From Variovorax gracilis (GTDB lineage: Bacteria > Pseudomonadota > Gammaproteobacteria > Burkholderiales > Burkholderiaceae_C): a stretch of DNA of 64,000 nt. The DNA lies in contig NZ_JASZYF010000001.1 of NCBI RefSeq assembly GCF_030317115.1, forward strand, positions 1-64,000, given 5' to 3'. A program made the translations under genes and the position numbers. The notes beneath the pieces were generated by a model, which saw only the letters and a list, made by a program, of their open reading frames with translations, searched no databases and had not been told where the DNA came from. The stretch's first letter is position 1; each line of letters starts with the position of its first letter. Shown here piece after piece: positions 33,318 through 42,086 of this stretch.

Positions 33318-34610
33318 TCAGCGCCTGAACAGGCGGTAGATCCGATCGTAGAAGTCGGAAGGAAAGGTCCAGTAGCGCGCGCCGCCGGGCGACCTCTGTT
33401 CATCGAGCCCGCGCCGCGGCGGCGAAGCGTTGAGCAGGAACTGCGCGAGCATGTCCCCGCTGACCCATGGATCGTCGTACCAGAACGCGTGCGAGCTCAC
33501 TGGCAGGTCGGGAATGTCGTTCGGGTCCACGCGGATGAGGTCGAAGCGCAGCTTCTGCGAAGCCTCCACCAGGAAATTCGTCTGCTCGGCGCTCAGTTCG
33601 GTGAGGTTGGGCCGGCCGGCACGCGATGCGCGGCCGACGATGGCGGCAATGCGCAGCACCGAATCATTGAGGTTTGCCGCGATGCTGACGCGCTCGATGA
33701 TGTCGATGTACGCGCCCAGTTCGTTCACGAACCGCCGCGTGTCGATGTCCGGCGCCGCGAAGTAGATCTGGCCAAGCCGCAGGCGAGCCTGCAGTGCTTC
33801 GCGCGATTCGCCGGGCCGAGGCGTCGCCAGTTGCGCAAGCGCCGGGCTCAGCACCTGCGCACCCGCGCTGTAGGCCAGCACGTCGATCTTCGAAGCCTTG
33901 GTGTTTTCAGCCAGGAGTTCCACCAGCCGGGCAAAGGGTTCGACCGTCCTGGATGCATTGCTGACGTCCGTGAGGTAGCGAAGGATCGATCCCGCGGAAG
34001 GCCACATGAAGGCCAGCACGACCATGCGGCGGCCGGTGAAGTGCCGGAACTGCGCCGCCTGTGCGGCCGCGCGCGGAACGGTGTTGTTGGACCCGTGCAC
34101 GTAGATGAGCAATTCGCTGTTCGGGCTCGCTTCCAGGGCCCTGTTCACCAACGCGAAGAAGGCCTGCGCCTCGGGCGAATCCTTCACGTCCTGCTTGGCC
34201 TTCAACACGGCGATCTGCTCGAGCCGCTCCAGATGGACAATGGGCCTCTCCGCAGGGTCGTTGCTCGTGGAGAGCCGGTGAAGCGTCTCCCAGTCGAGCG
34301 TCTCGTCGCCGACCCGGACATGCGCCACGCCCATGCGCAAATCGTCTGTGGGCACGATGGTGTGCAGGGGCTCCGGCTCCTCGATCAAGGCCAGCCGGTT
34401 GGTGGCGTAGAGCACGGGAACCTCCGTTGTCTTCAACTTGGGGCCGATCTTCTCGAACGGATCGACGTCGCCATTGCTGAAGCTGACCGGCGTCGGCATG
34501 AGCCGCACAGGCGAATCGCGACCGGCCAACAGGCCAAGCGCCAGAAGTGCCAGCAGCGCGACGAAGACCAGTGCAGCCTTGCCCAGGCCGGATTGGAGTG
34601 CGGATTTCAT
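33318..34610 (-). CDS. membrane-anchored alpha/beta hydrolase (DUF900-like)
   Basis: The 430-residue protein has one N-terminal membrane helix (ALVFVALLALLALGLLAG) and a periplasmic alpha/beta-hydrolase domain of the DUF900 type. This has VLYATNRLAL near the start, the oxyanion loop IYVHGSNNTVPRAA, FMWPSAGSI, and the nucleophile elbow LAYSAGAQVL. A C-terminal SSHAFW could supply the catalytic His. The substrate is unknown. Either of two ATGs (34616, 34610) fits; a still longer start adds unrelated residues. It resembles the hydrolase module of the protein at 25045-27981 only at fold level. Confidence 0.75.
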   Translation of the reverse strand: MKSALQSGLGKAALVFVALLALLALGLLAGRDSPVRLMPTPVSFSNGDVDPFEKIGPKLKTTEVPVLYATNRLALIEEPEPLHTIVPTDDLRMGVAHVRVGDETLDWETLHRLSTSNDPAERPIVHLERLEQIAVLKAKQDVKDSPEAQAFFALVNRALEASPNSELLIYVHGSNNTVPRAAAQAAQFRHFTGRRMVVLAFMWPSAGSILRYLTDVSNASRTVEPFARLVELLAENTKASKIDVLAYSAGAQVLSPALAQLATPRPGESREALQARLRLGQIYFAAPDIDTRRFVNELGAYIDIIERVSIAANLNDSVLRIAAIVGRASRAGRPNLTELSAEQTNFLVEASQKLRFDLIRVDPNDIPDLPVSSHAFWYDDPWVSGDMLAQFLLNASPPRRGLDEQRSPGGARYWTFPSDFYDRIYRLFRR

Positions 34611-34725
34611 TTGCATACTTGGACAGGTGGACGGACGCACGACGATAGCGTCGAATGAAGCGTCCATCATCGCCGCGGCTCGTGGCTAAGATGACGGCCC
34701 TTTCCGACCGAACGAAGGAACCGAC

Positions 34726-35493
34726 GTGAAGGCCAAGTCAACACTGACGCTGATCATGCTCGCAGCCCTCTCCATCACGGCGCCTGCGGCGGAGTTCGAA
34801 GGGCCGACCTGGCAACTCACCGATCTTCGCGGGCTGGCCCCGGGCTCCCTGCCCTCCGGACCTAAATCGGTCACTGCGCAATTCGAGCGCGGCCGGATCA
34901 GCGGTTTCTCGGGGTGCAACCGGTACTTCGGTTCGTACGTGCTCAAGCAGGATCGCCTGGTCGTCGGCTCATTGGCGGGAACGATGATGGCGTGCGACCC
35001 CTCGGCGATGGCCGTCGAGTACGCCGTCAAGCGCGCACTGGCGGGCACCTTTCATCCGGTCATGGCCGACGGCCGTCTCAGCCTGAAGGCCGAGGGCGGA
35101 GAGACGATCCTGTCGTTCAGGGCTGAGCCCACCCCCACGCTGGAAGGCCTGAGCTCGAACATCACAGGCTTCAACAATGGACGGCAAGCCGTCGTGAGCC
35201 CGCTGCCGGGCACCACGGTCGCCCTGTCCTTCAAGGGCGGGATCATGAAGGGCTTCGCCGGCTGCAACACATTCCGCGCCACCTACAAGGTCCAGGGGGA
35301 CCAGATCGCCGTCGGCCCGGTGGCGACCACTCGTCGCATGTGCAGTGGCGAAGGCGTGATGCAGCAGGAGCGGGAGTTCCTGGCTGCCTTGAAATCGACG
35401 ACCAGGTGGGGCTTCAGCGGCGCCTTGCTCGACATGCACCGTCCGGATGGCGAACGCACGTTGACGGGGACTCGCGAGAAGACGTCCAGCTAG
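34726..35493 (+). CDS. secreted protein with two META (HslJ-like) domains
   Basis: The 255-residue product begins at a GTG at 34726 after a GAAGGAA ribosome-binding site. It has a signal peptide (KSTLTLIMLAALSITAPAA-E). Two META domains follow, about residues 24-130 and 140-250. Each carries the family's Cys-containing turn (FSGCNRYFG, FAGCNTFRA) and a later MACDPS or MCSGEG. META/HslJ domains are linked to heat or antibiotic stress in some bacteria, without a known reaction. It is divergent from the DUF900-like gene and abuts the convergent FHA gene. Confidence 0.8.
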   Translation: MKAKSTLTLIMLAALSITAPAAEFEGPTWQLTDLRGLAPGSLPSGPKSVTAQFERGRISGFSGCNRYFGSYVLKQDRLVVGSLAGTMMACDPSAMAVEYAVKRALAGTFHPVMADGRLSLKAEGGETILSFRAEPTPTLEGLSSNITGFNNGRQAVVSPLPGTTVALSFKGGIMKGFAGCNTFRATYKVQGDQIAVGPVATTRRMCSGEGVMQQEREFLAALKSTTRWGFSGALLDMHRPDGERTLTGTREKTSS

Positions 35494-35922
35494 TCAGGGC
35501 TTCCCGCGCCGGTTGTCGGGAGGGTGGGGCATGGTGGGTTCATGACCGTCTTCGCGATCGCGCCCGCCATCGAGGTCGGGCGGAAAGCCAGGCACGGTCG
35601 GAACACGCTGCGCCTCGATGCGGCTGAACTCCTGGTCGCCAGCGACGAAGACCATGTCGTGGCTGCCGATCCGGACGATGTCGCCATCGGCCAGCGCCTG
35701 GCTCTCGATGCGGTCGCCATTGACGAAGGTGCCGTTGCGGCTACCGAGGTCCCGGATGGTCGTGAACGCTGCCTCCACGGTGATGACCGCATGCTGCCGG
35801 CTGGCCTGGGGAGACTCGATGACGATGTCGTTGTACGCGCCCCGCCCCAGCGTGTTGTCGTGCGGCTTGAGAGCGACCTGGCGTCTCTCTCTCGTGGCCG
35901 TCGTGATGATCAGTTGGGGCAT
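35494..35922 (-). CDS. FHA domain protein
   Basis: The 142-residue protein has an N-terminal FHA domain: LGRGAYNDIVI for the first phosphothreonine loop, ASRQHAVI for the second, and LGSRNGTFVNG for the Asn-Gly turn. A disordered tail of about 45 residues follows. It should bind phosphothreonine peptides. A Ser/Thr kinase lies in this window at 46261-48258, and a second, similar FHA protein lies at 49949-50329. The start MPQLIITTATRERR matches the opening of that relative (MPRLIVLQ), which supports 35922 as the start. Longer starts have no homologous residues. Confidence 0.85.
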   Translation of the reverse strand: MPQLIITTATRERRQVALKPHDNTLGRGAYNDIVIESPQASRQHAVITVEAAFTTIRDLGSRNGTFVNGDRIESQALADGDIVRIGSHDMVFVAGDQEFSRIEAQRVPTVPGFPPDLDGGRDREDGHEPTMPHPPDNRRGKP

Positions 35923-35965
35923 GCCGTTTCGGGCGGAGTCGTCGCACAGGGATGTTACGCACGCC

Positions 35966-36535
35966 TCAGGCCGCGCGCGAGTCGGACGCCAGCTTGCCGA
36001 CCAGTGCGGCGAATCTGTCGACATAGGCCTGGAGAAAGGCCCTTGTCGACTCGTTGGCGATGTGGCCTTCGGCATCCAGCAGGTCGGGCTTGAAGGATAC
36101 ATAGGCCTCGCCGCCCATCACCGTCGCACCGAGGATGCCGAGGATCTGCCGCAGGTGCTGCTGGCCGACAGCGGTGCCGATCGCGCCCGGCGACGTGCCG
36201 GTGATGGCTGCAGGCTTGTCGCGCCAGACGTTCTTGTCCGAGGGTTTCGATCCCCAGTCGATCGCGTTCTTGAGCAGTGCGGGCAAGGAGCGGTTGTGCT
36301 CCGGCATGACGATCAGCACCGCGTCGCACGCAACGACGGCGGCGGTGAAGCGGTTCACCGCATCGGGCCTCGAGCCTTCGAGATCGCCGTTGTACATCGG
36401 CAGGTCATCGATGCGGATGTCCTCGAAGCGCAAGGTGGGCGAACCGAGCTTGACGATGGCCTGGGCGAGCTTGCGGTTGATGGATTCGCGGCGGTTGCTG
36501 CCGACGATCACGCCGACTTTGTGGGGTAGTTTCAT
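35966..36535 (-). CDS. NADPH-dependent FMN reductase
   Basis: This 189-residue flavodoxin-fold protein has the FMN phosphate loop GSNRRESINRKLA, the flavin-contacting PEHNRSLPALLKNAIDW and a GTSPGAIGTAVGQQHLRQ stretch. All are typical of the NADPH_dep_FMN_red family. It would reduce FMN or quinones in the cytoplasm. Its ATG overlaps the livF stop (ATGA), so it is translated as part of the ABC-importer operon. That may mean it serves a flavin-dependent step of the same catabolic pathway. No flavin monooxygenase is in this operon. Confidence 0.88.
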   Translation of the reverse strand: MKLPHKVGVIVGSNRRESINRKLAQAIVKLGSPTLRFEDIRIDDLPMYNGDLEGSRPDAVNRFTAAVVACDAVLIVMPEHNRSLPALLKNAIDWGSKPSDKNVWRDKPAAITGTSPGAIGTAVGQQHLRQILGILGATVMGGEAYVSFKPDLLDAEGHIANESTRAFLQAYVDRFAALVGKLASDSRAA

Positions 36536-37263
36536 GTCTGGATTGTGGCCTGCCCGGCACCGAGCCCGAGGTAGGCGCGCCGCAATTCGGGTCGGGCCAT
36601 CAGTTCCTCGGGCCGGCCCAAGGCGACGATGCGGCCTTCTTCCAGCACTGCGGCGCGCTCGGCGATCTCGAGTGCCATGCTCACGTTCTGTTCCACCAGC
36701 AGCACGGCAATGCCCTCGGCGTGGATGCGGCGGATGGCATCGAACATGTCGAGCACGATAGTGGGCGCGAGGCCCAGCGACGGCTCGTCGAGCAGCAGGA
36801 GCCTGGGTCGCGCCATGAGCGCACGGCCGATGGCCACCATCTGCTGCTGCCCACCGGACAGCGAGCCGGCCGGCTGCGCCAGCTTCTCGGCCAACGCGGG
36901 GAACAGCGCGCACACGCGCTCCAGCGATCGCGCACGTTCAGCTCGCGCCGCCGGAAGGTAGCTGCCGAGTTCGAGGTTCTCCCGCACGCTCATCTCGGTG
37001 AAGAGGCGTCGCCCTTCAGGCACGAGCGCGATGCCTCGTGCGCAGAAGCGATGCGGCGCGAGGCGCGAGACGTCCTGGCCGTCGAGCACCATGCGCCCGG
37101 CGCAGATGCGATGCACGCCGGCAATGGCGTTGATGAGCGTGCTCTTGCCCGCGCTGTTCGGGCCCACAACGCAGAGAAGCTCGCCCTGGCCGATGGAGAG
37201 CGACACATCCCACAGCGCCGTCGCCTGTCCGTACGCGACCCGGATCGATTGCAGTTCAAGCAT
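36532..37263 (-). CDS. livF: branched-chain-type ABC transporter ATPase LivF
   Basis: The 243-residue ATPase opens MLELQSIRVAYGQATALWDV. It has Walker A GPNSAGKST, the signature SLSGGQQQMVAIGRALMARP, Walker B LLLLDEPSLGLAP and the LivF-typical LLVEQN. It works with the LivG half of the fused gene upstream and with LivH. The start overlaps the end of the LivM-LivG gene by 8 bases and the end overlaps the FMN reductase start by 4 bases. Such importers carry amino acids but also aromatic acids. The neighbouring dioxygenase points to the latter. Confidence 0.92.
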   Translation of the reverse strand: MLELQSIRVAYGQATALWDVSLSIGQGELLCVVGPNSAGKSTLINAIAGVHRICAGRMVLDGQDVSRLAPHRFCARGIALVPEGRRLFTEMSVRENLELGSYLPAARAERARSLERVCALFPALAEKLAQPAGSLSGGQQQMVAIGRALMARPRLLLLDEPSLGLAPTIVLDMFDAIRRIHAEGIAVLLVEQNVSMALEIAERAAVLEEGRIVALGRPEELMARPELRRAYLGLGAGQATIQT

Positions 37264-39067
37264 GAGCGGGCTCCGGGTCGGCAGCCAGCGCCGGCGAGAC
37301 CGTCGCGCGGACGGGCGCGCCCTCCTCCGTCGCGTGGCCGAGATAGGCCGCGACCACTTCCGGCCGCTGCATCACCTCGTGCGGTGCACCTTCTGCCAGC
37401 ACCTCGCCACGATTGAAGATCACGACACGGTCGCAAAGCGCCATCACCGCGCGCATGACGTGCTCGACGAAGACGATGGTCGCGCCCTGGTCGCGGATTC
37501 GGCGAATGAGCGCCACGGCCTCGTCGATCTCCGACGGTGTGAGACCCGAAAGCACTTCATCGAGCATCAGCACCTGCGGGCGCGACGCGAGCGCCCGCGC
37601 GAATTCGAGGAACTTGCGCTGGTGCAGGTTGAGCTCGCCCGGCAGCGCGTGCGCGCGCTCGGTGAGCCCGGTGAAGGCAAGCCATTGCCAGGCCTCCGCT
37701 TCCGCCGTGCGCCGGTCCAGCGAGGCCGCGCCGAACATCGCCGGCAGCGCCACGTTTTCCAGTACCGTGAGATGCGCGAAGGGCCGCGGGATCTGGTACG
37801 TGCGCGCAATGCCGCCATGCGCGATGCGGTGTGCCGGAATGCCGGAAATCCGTTGACCCGCGAATTCGATCGAACCGGCCGTCACCGCATAGTGCCCGCT
37901 TGCCACGTTGATGAAGGTGGACTTGCCCGAGCCGTTGGGCCCCAGCAGCCCGAGGATTTCGCCCTGACGCACTTCGAGATCCACGCCGCGCAGTGCCTGC
38001 ACGCCCTTGAAGGATTTGCGTACGCCTTGTGCTCGCAGCAGAACGGAGCCGATCGCCGTCGCGGTCCGCGCCGGCTGGGCTGGAGCGGACGTGGCGACCG
38101 GCGGATGCTCTGCGCGCGCCACGCCACCCTTGCGCGCACCCCACCACTTCAGCGCCTGGCCCAACACGCCTTCGGGCATGAAGAGAATCACGACGATCAG
38201 CACCAGGCCGGTAAGCCCCTTGCCGATGATGGCGCTGTCGCCGCCCGTGAATGCGTAGAGCAGCAGCGTGATGGCCGTCGCACCGACGATGGGCCCGGCC
38301 CAGTGCCTGGTGCCGCCGAGCACCGACATCAGCACCACGGTCAGCGGCATCGCGATGGTGAAGGTGTCGCCGGTTGTCACGTACGAGATGAAGAGCGCAT
38401 GCACGCCGCCCACCACGCCGGCCAGCCCACAGGAAAGCGCAAAGGCCCCCAGTTTGTAGCGATAGGTCGGCACGCCCATGACCTCGGCCACGTCCTCGTC
38501 GTCGTGGATCGCGAACAGGCCGGTGCCGAAGCGCGAGTAGTACACCGCGATGGCAGCCAGCACCGTGAGCACCGCCGCGACGAGCGCCAACAGATAGAAC
38601 GTGCCCGAAGCCGAAGGCCCGATCTTCGGCACCGGCACCGCGCTCATGTAGACACCCGGCCCGCCATCGATGGGGGTGTTGAGGATGATCGTCGCGACGA
38701 CGAAGGTCGCGGCCAGCGTCAGCAGCGAGAACAGTTCGGCGCGCACCGCCTGCACCCTGAACGCCACGGCACCCAGCAAGGCGCCGAACGCCGCCGCGAC
38801 GGCTGCTGCGGCAGGCAGCGTCCAGAGGAAGGGCACGTCGAATCGCGTGGCGAGCGTGGCCGTCGTGTACATGCCGATGCCGAAGAAGGCACCGTGCCCG
38901 AAGGAGAAGTAACCCGAGTAGCCCGACAGCAGGTTCCACGAGGTCGCGAGCGCGATCCAGTGCAGCACCAGGTAGAGGATCGATTCGTAGAAGGCTGGCA
39001 ACCCAAGCCAGGGCACCACCGCGAGGCCCGCGCCCGCCGCAAGGATCCACAACAAGGAACGCTTCAC
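37256..39067 (-). CDS. fused LivM permease-LivG ATPase
   Basis: The 603-residue protein fuses two transport subunits. Residues 1-305 form a LivM-type permease with about 9 helices (SGYSGYFSFGHGAFFGIGMY is the family hallmark). A Pro/Ala-rich linker (315-340) leads to a LivG-type ATPase at 343-590 with Walker A GPNGSGKST at 376-384. The ABC signature is the degenerate LNLHQRKFLEFARAL seen in some LivG subgroups, and LMLDEVLSGL is Walker B. The GTG start at 39067 overlaps the LivH stop (GTGA). The open frame continues upstream without meaning. The fused arrangement explains why no separate livG exists. Confidence 0.9.
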   Translation of the reverse strand: MKRSLLWILAAGAGLAVVPWLGLPAFYESILYLVLHWIALATSWNLLSGYSGYFSFGHGAFFGIGMYTTATLATRFDVPFLWTLPAAAAVAAAFGALLGAVAFRVQAVRAELFSLLTLAATFVVATIILNTPIDGGPGVYMSAVPVPKIGPSASGTFYLLALVAAVLTVLAAIAVYYSRFGTGLFAIHDDEDVAEVMGVPTYRYKLGAFALSCGLAGVVGGVHALFISYVTTGDTFTIAMPLTVVLMSVLGGTRHWAGPIVGATAITLLLYAFTGGDSAIIGKGLTGLVLIVVILFMPEGVLGQALKWWGARKGGVARAEHPPVATSAPAQPARTATAIGSVLLRAQGVRKSFKGVQALRGVDLEVRQGEILGLLGPNGSGKSTFINVASGHYAVTAGSIEFAGQRISGIPAHRIAHGGIARTYQIPRPFAHLTVLENVALPAMFGAASLDRRTAEAEAWQWLAFTGLTERAHALPGELNLHQRKFLEFARALASRPQVLMLDEVLSGLTPSEIDEAVALIRRIRDQGATIVFVEHVMRAVMALCDRVVIFNRGEVLAEGAPHEVMQRPEVVAAYLGHATEEGAPVRATVSPALAADPEPAHA

Positions 39068-39924
39068 GCCACCCTCCCCGGCCGCGCCAGCAGCACGAGC
39101 ATCAGCAGCGAGAAGGACACCAGCGGGGCCCACGATGGCGCGGTCACCGCCATGGTGACGGCCTCGGTCACGCCGATGATGCAGCCGGCAATCAACGGGC
39201 CGAGCGGCCGGCCGAGGCCCCCCAGCATCACGGCGGCGAAGACGACGCCGATCCATGCATAGATCTGCGACGGCGACAGCGTGTAGGCCAACGCAATGCA
39301 GACACCCGCCACACCCGCCAACGCGGCGTTGAGGCCTGAGAGCATCAGCGCCAGCGCGTGCTGGTTGACGCCGAAGGCCGCGGCAATCGGCGCATCCTCG
39401 GCGGCCGCGCGCATTGCCTTGCCGAGTTCGGTGCGGCGCAACGCAAGCCACACGGCCAGCGAGATGCCGACACCGAGACCCAGCGTGATCAATTCGGGTA
39501 CTGGCAGGAAAAGCGGCCCGAGGCGCAGCTTGTGCTCCGCATAAGTGGATTCCAGCTTGCGATAGTCGGCGGTCCACGTCCATTGAAGCAGTGCCTCGAT
39601 GATCACCGTGATGCCGAAGGTGACGAGCAGCGAGTTGAAGGGACTCACCCGGAACCGGGTCAACACCCAGTGCAGCGCCACGCCCAGCACGAAGAAGAGC
39701 GGCACGATGAAAACGAGCGTGAGCAGCGGATCGACCCCCCGATGGCTCGACAACTCATAGGTAAGGTAGGCGCCCAGAAAGGCCAGCGCGAAATGCGCGA
39801 GATTGATCTGCCTCAGCATCCCCCACGACAGGCTCAACCCCAGGCCGAGCAGCCCGTACAGAGCGCCAGTGAAGAGACCCGCGAGAACGGCCTGGGCCAG
39901 AAGCGTGGCGCTCGGCAAGGTCAT
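39064..39924 (-). CDS. livH: branched-chain-type ABC transporter permease LivH
   Basis: The 286-residue permease has about 8 membrane helices. It has the LivH hallmark GLFTGALYGLLGLGLSLSWG with MLRQINLAHFALAFLGAYLTY. The ATPase-coupling RRTELGKAMRAAAEDAPIAAAFG and GGLGRPLGPLIAGCIIGV follow. It forms the membrane path with the LivM half of the next gene. The ATG at 39924 lies five bases after the substrate-binding-protein stop. The longer frame upstream is rejected because it is hydrophilic and overlaps that gene. Confidence 0.9.
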   Translation of the reverse strand: MTLPSATLLAQAVLAGLFTGALYGLLGLGLSLSWGMLRQINLAHFALAFLGAYLTYELSSHRGVDPLLTLVFIVPLFFVLGVALHWVLTRFRVSPFNSLLVTFGITVIIEALLQWTWTADYRKLESTYAEHKLRLGPLFLPVPELITLGLGVGISLAVWLALRRTELGKAMRAAAEDAPIAAAFGVNQHALALMLSGLNAALAGVAGVCIALAYTLSPSQIYAWIGVVFAAVMLGGLGRPLGPLIAGCIIGVTEAVTMAVTAPSWAPLVSFSLLMLVLLARPGRVA

Positions 39925-39929
39925 CCTTC

Positions 39930-41144
39930 TTACACGCCTTTGGTCTGCAGCTTTGCGCCGGGCGCCGCCCAATCGGCAGGCCATACAGTGACCCACTTGC
40001 CGTTCTGCACCTGCTTGACGCGGCTCAGGTCGGCGCCGAAGTTCCCGCGCTCGTTGAAGCGCAGCTTGCCCTGGATGGTCTCGACCTGGTTCGCCCGCAG
40101 CCAGGCGGCCATGGCCTTGTCGTCCAGCCCCTTGGTCGCGACCACGGACGCCTCGATGAGTTGCCACGCGGTGAACGACGCCGCCGCTTGCGTCTCCACT
40201 GCCGTGTCGGGCATGCCGGCGCGGGACGCACGTTCGCGGTAGACCTTGACGAACTCGGCCGCCACCGGGTTGTTGGTGAACGGCGGATGGTCCTCGAAGA
40301 TCGTCATCGAGAGTGCGCCGTTGGCTTCGGGCGCCTTGAGCATCGGTGCCGGCGCAGGCACATGGTAGAAGTGATGCAGCGGCGCGTAGTCGATCTTCTT
40401 CATCGCATCGAGCAGCTGGTTGCCCTCCAGCCCGATCGCGCCGGTCCAGATGAAATCAGGGTTCGCTTCCTTGATGCGCCCGGCGATCGGGCCGAAGTCG
40501 CGATTGCCGAAGTCCCATTCGAGAAAGATCACTTCCTTCAGCCCGCGCTGCCTGGCGACTTCGCGCGCACCGAGCGCGACGAAATGCACCGAGGGAAACT
40601 TGCTCGTCACGACCGCGATGGTCTTCGGTGGCGTTGCCGAAGCGGCCAGCGCATCGAGCACCAGCGCCGGCAGCGTCTTTTCGGGGTCCGGCCCGATCGA
40701 CCAGGCAGGGAACTGCTGGTCGTACTTCGCGAGGTTCGGGATGCCGAAAGTGTGGTGCACCAGCGTCTTGTTGTAGCGCTGCGCCACGCCCATGGCCGAC
40801 AGGATGTTGCCCGTCGCGTACGGGCCGATGAGGAGGTCGACCTTGTCGGAGGTCACGAGCTGCTCGTAGAGCGTGCGCGCCAGGTCGGGCTTGGACTGGT
40901 CGTCTTTCAGCACCCATTCGACCGGCCGGCCCAGCAGGCCGCCGCGCTTGTTGAGCCCGTCGACATAGATTTCGCCGGTGAGCTTGTGCACGAGGCCCGT
41001 GGCAGAGAGTGGCCCCGTCAGCGCCAGCGTGCCGCCGACGCGGATGGGCGCGCCGGCGGGCTGCGCCGACGCATGCGGGGTCAAGAGCGCACTGGCGCCG
41101 AGAGCGCCGGCGGCGGCCACGAAAGATCGACGGTCCATGTTCAT
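39930..41144 (-). CDS. branched-chain-type ABC transporter substrate-binding protein
   Basis: The 404-residue protein has a twin-arginine-like leader (MDRRSFVAAAGALGASALLT, cleaved near ASAQ) and a Peripla_BP_6 (LivJ-type) body. It opens PIRVGGTLALTGPLSATG and continues GLNKRGGLLGRPVEWVLKDDQ. It would capture the substrate for the LivH/LivMG/LivF importer. The dioxygenase and FAH-family genes upstream suggest an aromatic acid. The pocket cannot be read by eye. The ATG at 41144 has a GGAGA ribosome-binding site six bases upstream. It lies 36 bases after the FAH-family gene on the same strand. Confidence 0.88.
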   Translation of the reverse strand: MNMDRRSFVAAAGALGASALLTPHASAQPAGAPIRVGGTLALTGPLSATGLVHKLTGEIYVDGLNKRGGLLGRPVEWVLKDDQSKPDLARTLYEQLVTSDKVDLLIGPYATGNILSAMGVAQRYNKTLVHHTFGIPNLAKYDQQFPAWSIGPDPEKTLPALVLDALAASATPPKTIAVVTSKFPSVHFVALGAREVARQRGLKEVIFLEWDFGNRDFGPIAGRIKEANPDFIWTGAIGLEGNQLLDAMKKIDYAPLHHFYHVPAPAPMLKAPEANGALSMTIFEDHPPFTNNPVAAEFVKVYRERASRAGMPDTAVETQAAASFTAWQLIEASVVATKGLDDKAMAAWLRANQVETIQGKLRFNERGNFGADLSRVKQVQNGKWVTVWPADWAAPGAKLQTKGV

Positions 41145-41180
41145 GCTTGTCTCCTGTGATTGTTCTGGGAAGCCAAAGGC

Positions 41181-42035
41181 TCAGTCGCCATCGACGACGG
41201 GATTCGAGAGCAACCCGACGCCCTCGATCTCGACCTCGCACACGTCGCCCGCCTTCATGAAGATCGGCGGCTTGCGCGCGAAGCCCACCCCCGCTGGCGT
41301 GCCGGCGATGATGATGTCGCCCGGCTGCAGCGCGAAAGGCTCGGAGCACACCGACACCAGCGTCGCGACGTCGAAGATCATGTCGCGCGTGTTCGCCTCC
41401 TGCAGCACCTGGCCGTTGAGGCGCGTCTGCAGCTTCAGCCCGGTGGCGCCCGGAGGCAGCTCGTCCGCCGTGACAAATTCGGGGCCGAAGGCGCCGGAAC
41501 GATCGAAGTTCTTGCCCATCATCCATTGCGCCGACTTGAACTGGTAGTCGCGGATCGAACCGTCGTTGAAGAGCGAATAGCCCGCGACGTGTTCGAGCGC
41601 CCTGCCCTTGTCGATGTAGCGGCCGGCCTTGCCGATGACGACCACCAGTTCGCCTTCGTAGTCGAACTGGGTCGACACGTGGGGCCGCACCAGCGGCTGG
41701 CCATGCCCGACCCAGGACGACGCGAAGCGATGGAACAGCACCGGGTACTTCGGCGGCTCGAAGTTGCCTTCGGCCGCGTGATCCACGTAGTTGAGCCCGA
41801 CCGCGATGGCCTTCGACGGCATCTGCACCGGCGGCAGCCAGTCGATGTCGGCGATCGGCAGCCGCGAACGCGCCGATGCGCCAGCCCGCTTCGCCGCCGC
41901 CAACCCGTCGGGTCCGGCGTGCAGCAGTTCATCGAGCGTGGCGGGAAGGCCTTCGGCCGTGAGGTTCACGATCTCCTGGTCGAGACGCAGGCCGATGGCC
42001 GGCCGGCCGTTGCTCTGGAAAGCTGCGAGGCGCAT
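41181..42035 (-). CDS. fumarylacetoacetate hydrolase family protein
   Basis: The 284-residue enzyme has an N-terminal cap (MRLAAFQSNGRPAIGLRL) and a C-terminal FAH domain. This carries KAIAVGLNYVDHAAE, FDYEGELVVVIGKAGRYI (metal-binding Glu residues), FNDGSIRDYQ and IIIAGTPAGVGFARKPP. Family members cleave or decarboxylate 2-oxo products of aromatic ring meta-cleavage. Placed directly after an extradiol dioxygenase-like gene, it is the likely next step of the same pathway. Substrate specificity (acylpyruvase, 2-hydroxymuconate-type hydrolase or decarboxylase) is open. Confidence 0.88.
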   Translation of the reverse strand: MRLAAFQSNGRPAIGLRLDQEIVNLTAEGLPATLDELLHAGPDGLAAAKRAGASARSRLPIADIDWLPPVQMPSKAIAVGLNYVDHAAEGNFEPPKYPVLFHRFASSWVGHGQPLVRPHVSTQFDYEGELVVVIGKAGRYIDKGRALEHVAGYSLFNDGSIRDYQFKSAQWMMGKNFDRSGAFGPEFVTADELPPGATGLKLQTRLNGQVLQEANTRDMIFDVATLVSVCSEPFALQPGDIIIAGTPAGVGFARKPPIFMKAGDVCEVEIEGVGLLSNPVVDGD

Positions 42036-42086
42036 GTTGGATGTCTTCCTTGAGGTGGTGGGGGCGAAGGGCCCGGTGCCCTCGGC

